DNA of 8,966 nt from Candidatus Zhuqueibacterota bacterium RBG_16_48_16 (lineage in GTDB: Bacteria > Zhuqueibacterota > Zhuqueibacteria > Residuimicrobiales > Sediminimicrobiaceae). A program made the translations under genes and the position numbers. Positions within the stretch are counted from its first letter, which is position 1; every line of letters begins with the position of its first letter. Of the stretch, positions 6,971 to 8,966 are shown piece by piece. Location: NCBI GenBank assembly GCA_001771235.1, contig METF01000128.1:6982-15947 (forward strand), read 5' to 3'. The notes under the pieces are model-generated. The model did no database searches and was not told the DNA's origin. It saw nothing but the letters and a program-made list of their open reading frames with translations.

Positions 6971-7813
6971 ATGTCGTTAATCCGCTCAGAAGCCGTCGTC
7001 CTTCACAGCCGCAAGCAGGGTGAAACCAGCAAGATTCTTGTGCTTTATACTCTGCGAGCTGGTAAAATAACGGCCATGGCCAAAGGGTCGAGAACCATCA
7101 AATCCCGGTATTTGGGCGTCCTTGAGCCTTTCAATCACATCTCGATGGTTTATTATCAAAAGGACACGCGCGACATTCAGTACATCAGCAGCGCGGAAAT
7201 CATAAACCATTTTCCGGGTATTCACGGCAATTTGAAGAAAATGGCGCTTGCCGCCATTCCATGCGAAATCATCGAGCGCGCCGAAGAAAATGAGCACGAA
7301 AACAAGCGGCTGTTTCGATTGCTGCTGGAGTTTTTAACCGCTCTTGAGCAGCAGGAAAACGGCTTGCTCAATTTTGTCCAAAGTTTTCAGATCAAATTTC
7401 TCGATATTGCGGGATTCAAGCCGCAGTTGGAACGGTGCAACAATTGCCACAGAACCGATGCCGACAAGCTGCAATTTTTTGGCCTGGAAAATGGCGCCTA
7501 TCTTTGCGACCGCTGCGTGCCGGGTGTTGAGACCGGGATAAGACTTTCCGCATTCGGACTGCAAAACCTGCGCTGGTTTTTATCGACGCCTCTATCCCAG
7601 GCCTTCCGCGCAAAGATCGATGCCAGGACCGGAAAAGAGATTGATTTTTTTCTGTTGTCAAATTTGAGATATCACATAGACCATCTGAAATTTCTAAAAT
7701 CGTTAGAATACATCGAAAAATTAAAAGCTTCACTTTCTCAATCACCGGAAGGCGTAGTGTCGGACAAGCCACAAAAAATCGAGGAAAAAGTCAATGGCGA
7801 AAAACTCAAATGA
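6971..7813 (+). CDS. recO: DNA repair protein RecO
   Basis: RecO helps RecR load RecA onto SSB-coated single-stranded DNA in the RecFOR recombination pathway, and it anneals complementary strands. The 280-residue protein opens with the family-typical SEAVVLHSRKQGETSKILVLYT and then GKITAMAKGSR, the N-terminal OB fold (about 1-80). A helical domain follows. A zinc-finger-like motif has two CX2C pairs, C156/C159 in ERCNNCHR and C179/C182 in LCDRCV; some RecO proteins bind zinc here. The last 25 or so residues are a polar, lysine- and glutamate-rich tail that makes this protein somewhat longer than the roughly 240-250 residues common in the family. That tail is where the glyS ribosome binding site and start codon lie, so it may exist partly because of the overlap. 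No clear Shine-Dalgarno site precedes the ATG. Confidence 0.93.
   Translation: MSLIRSEAVVLHSRKQGETSKILVLYTLRAGKITAMAKGSRTIKSRYLGVLEPFNHISMVYYQKDTRDIQYISSAEIINHFPGIHGNLKKMALAAIPCEIIERAEENEHENKRLFRLLLEFLTALEQQENGLLNFVQSFQIKFLDIAGFKPQLERCNNCHRTDADKLQFFGLENGAYLCDRCVPGVETGIRLSAFGLQNLRWFLSTPLSQAFRAKIDARTGKEIDFFLLSNLRYHIDHLKFLKSLEYIEKLKASLSQSPEGVVSDKPQKIEEKVNGEKLK
7781..7785 (+). promoter_or_regulatory. ribosome binding site of glyS inside recO
   Basis: GAGGA stands eight bases before the ATG at 7794, within the last codons of recO. It is the strongest Shine-Dalgarno match in the window and settles the glyS start. Confidence 0.65.
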
Positions 7814-8966
7814 TGTGATGGACAAGATTGTCTCACTGGCCAAGCGAAGAGGATTCATTTTTCAGTCGAGCGAAATTTATGGGGGATTGGCGAGCTGTTA
7901 TGACTACGGCCCGCTGGGCGTTGAGCTCAAGCGCAACATAAAAAACTTTTGGTGGAAGTGGATGGTACAGCGCCGCGACGACATCGTCGGCCTGGATGCT
8001 TCCATTCTCATGGCACCGCGGGTTTGGGAAGCCTCCGGGCACGTGGAAAGTTTTACCGATCCGTTGGTGGACTGTAAAAAGTGCAAGCACCGCTTCCGCG
8101 CCGATATGATTGGGGACGATCATCGCTGCCCGGACTGCGGCGGCGAGCTGACCGAAGTGCGGCAGTTCAATCTGATGTTCAAAACCCATATAGGCGCCGT
8201 GGAAGACGAGGCCAGCGTGGTTTACCTTAGACCCGAAACGGCCCAGGGCATCTATGTGAACTTTTTCAATGTGCTGCAATCGTCGCGTCAAAGAGTGCCA
8301 TTCGGCATCGCCCAGATCGGCAAGGCCTTCCGCAACGAGATTACTACGGAAAATTTTATCTTCCGCACGCGCGAGTTCGAGCAAATGGAAATGCAGTTTT
8401 TCGTCAAGCCCGGCACCGATAAAGAGTGGTTCGAGTCCTGGAAACAGGATCGCATGGACTATTATATCAAGCTGGGTCTGCGTGCAGACAAATTGCGCTT
8501 CCACCAGCACGGTCCCGATGAGCTGGCCCACTACGCCGCAGATGCTTTTGATATCCAGTACGAATTCCCCTTTGGCTGGAAAGAGCTGGAGGGCATCCAT
8601 AACAGGACCGATTACGACCTGAAACGGCACCAGGAATACTCGGGCAAAGACCTCAACTATTTCGACGATACCTGCAGGGAGCGTTACATTCCTTATATTG
8701 TGGAAACATCGGCCGGCTGCGACCGCACCTTGCTCACGGTTCTTGTCGATGCCTTTGAGGAGCAACAGTTGGAAAAAGACCAACGGACTGTTCTGCACTT
8801 TGCCCCCGCCATCGCGCCGATAAAGGCGGCCGTATTTCCTTTGGTAAAACGGGATAACATGCCCGAGGTAGCTGAAAAAATCTATAACAAGCTCAAGCCT
8901 TATTATAATGTATTTTATGACGAAGGCGGGGCCGTCGGACGGCGATATCGAAGAATGGACGAGGCC
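7794..8966 (+). CDS. glyS: glycyl-tRNA synthetase, single-chain dimeric type (3' end outside window)
   Basis: This class II synthetase charges tRNA-Gly with glycine. The frame stays open for 391 codons to the window edge. The family usually has about 450-500 residues, so most of the catalytic domain and the start of the anticodon-binding domain are present. It is the homodimeric type (also called GlyQS), not the alpha2beta2 form of E. coli. Seen in order: an N-terminal KRRGFIFQSSEIYGG and DYGPLGVELKRN; a CX2C-X14-CX2C zinc motif (C94, C97, C112, C115); YLRPETAQGIYVNF; motif 2 with FRNE at 179-182 followed by FIFRTREFEQMEMQFF; DLKRHQEYSGKDL; and motif 3 in ETSAGCDRTLLTVLVDAF. The end, FAPAIAPIKAAVFPL, opens the anticodon-binding domain. 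The ATG lies 20 bases inside recO in another frame, with a good ribosome binding site, so the two genes are probably co-transcribed. Confidence 0.97.
   Translation, partial: MAKNSNDVMDKIVSLAKRRGFIFQSSEIYGGLASCYDYGPLGVELKRNIKNFWWKWMVQRRDDIVGLDASILMAPRVWEASGHVESFTDPLVDCKKCKHRFRADMIGDDHRCPDCGGELTEVRQFNLMFKTHIGAVEDEASVVYLRPETAQGIYVNFFNVLQSSRQRVPFGIAQIGKAFRNEITTENFIFRTREFEQMEMQFFVKPGTDKEWFESWKQDRMDYYIKLGLRADKLRFHQHGPDELAHYAADAFDIQYEFPFGWKELEGIHNRTDYDLKRHQEYSGKDLNYFDDTCRERYIPYIVETSAGCDRTLLTVLVDAFEEQQLEKDQRTVLHFAPAIAPIKAAVFPLVKRDNMPEVAEKIYNKLKPYYNVFYDEGGAVGRRYRRMDEA

Noticed and set aside
7833..8798. 321-codon open frame on the - strand opposite glyS
   Set aside because: The + strand encodes all glycyl-tRNA synthetase motifs over the same stretch. 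The reverse translation has no recognisable domain and arises from codon bias.
1..8966. CRISPR array, tRNA genes, phage, toxin-antitoxin or other defence system
   Set aside because: No regularly spaced direct repeats, cloverleaf sequences or relevant protein motifs were seen. All coding space is taken by recognised housekeeping genes.

Overview
The window is an ordinary stretch of bacterial housekeeping genes, all on the + strand. It holds seven complete or nearly complete genes between two that are cut by the window edges. There are no tRNA or rRNA genes, transposases, CRISPR arrays, phage genes or defence genes. I found no undescribed multigene system; the least ordinary content is non-coding, in the two intergenic gaps.

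Layout. Positions 2-5127 form one compact block: holB (DNA polymerase III delta prime, 5' truncated) - ricT/yaaT (PSP1 family) - metG (methionyl-tRNA synthetase with a C-terminal tRNA-binding domain) - tatD - rsmA/ksgA. The junctions are 4-base ATGA overlaps, a 3-base gap and a gap of about 7 bases, so this is very probably one operon with translational coupling. Positions 5128-5477 are a 350-base AT-rich gap holding a nested inverted-repeat element with a terminator-like centre. mgtE (magnesium transporter) follows alone, then a 107-base gap with a perfect 12-bp hairpin. Last come recO and glyS (single-chain glycyl-tRNA synthetase, cut at the 3' edge), which overlap by 20 bases.

How the genes relate. 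The content is replication (clamp loader subunit), RNA processing (RicT), translation (MetRS, GlyRS, 16S rRNA dimethylation), DNA repair (RecO, TatD nuclease) and Mg2+ homeostasis. The order holB-yaaT-metG-tatD-ksgA matches, with insertions, the order known near the origin in Bacillus subtilis. It therefore looks like an old conserved neighbourhood rather than an accessory region.

Organism. The MetRS signature KLSTS, the fused tRNA-binding domain, the single-chain GlyRS, balanced base composition in genes with AT-rich gaps, and intergenic repeats of the CCACGAAACACACAAA and AACCCTGTCAGGGTT kinds suggest an uncultured member of the Bacteroidota/Calditrichota/KSB1 side of the FCB group. This is a low-confidence inference from memory, not a database result.
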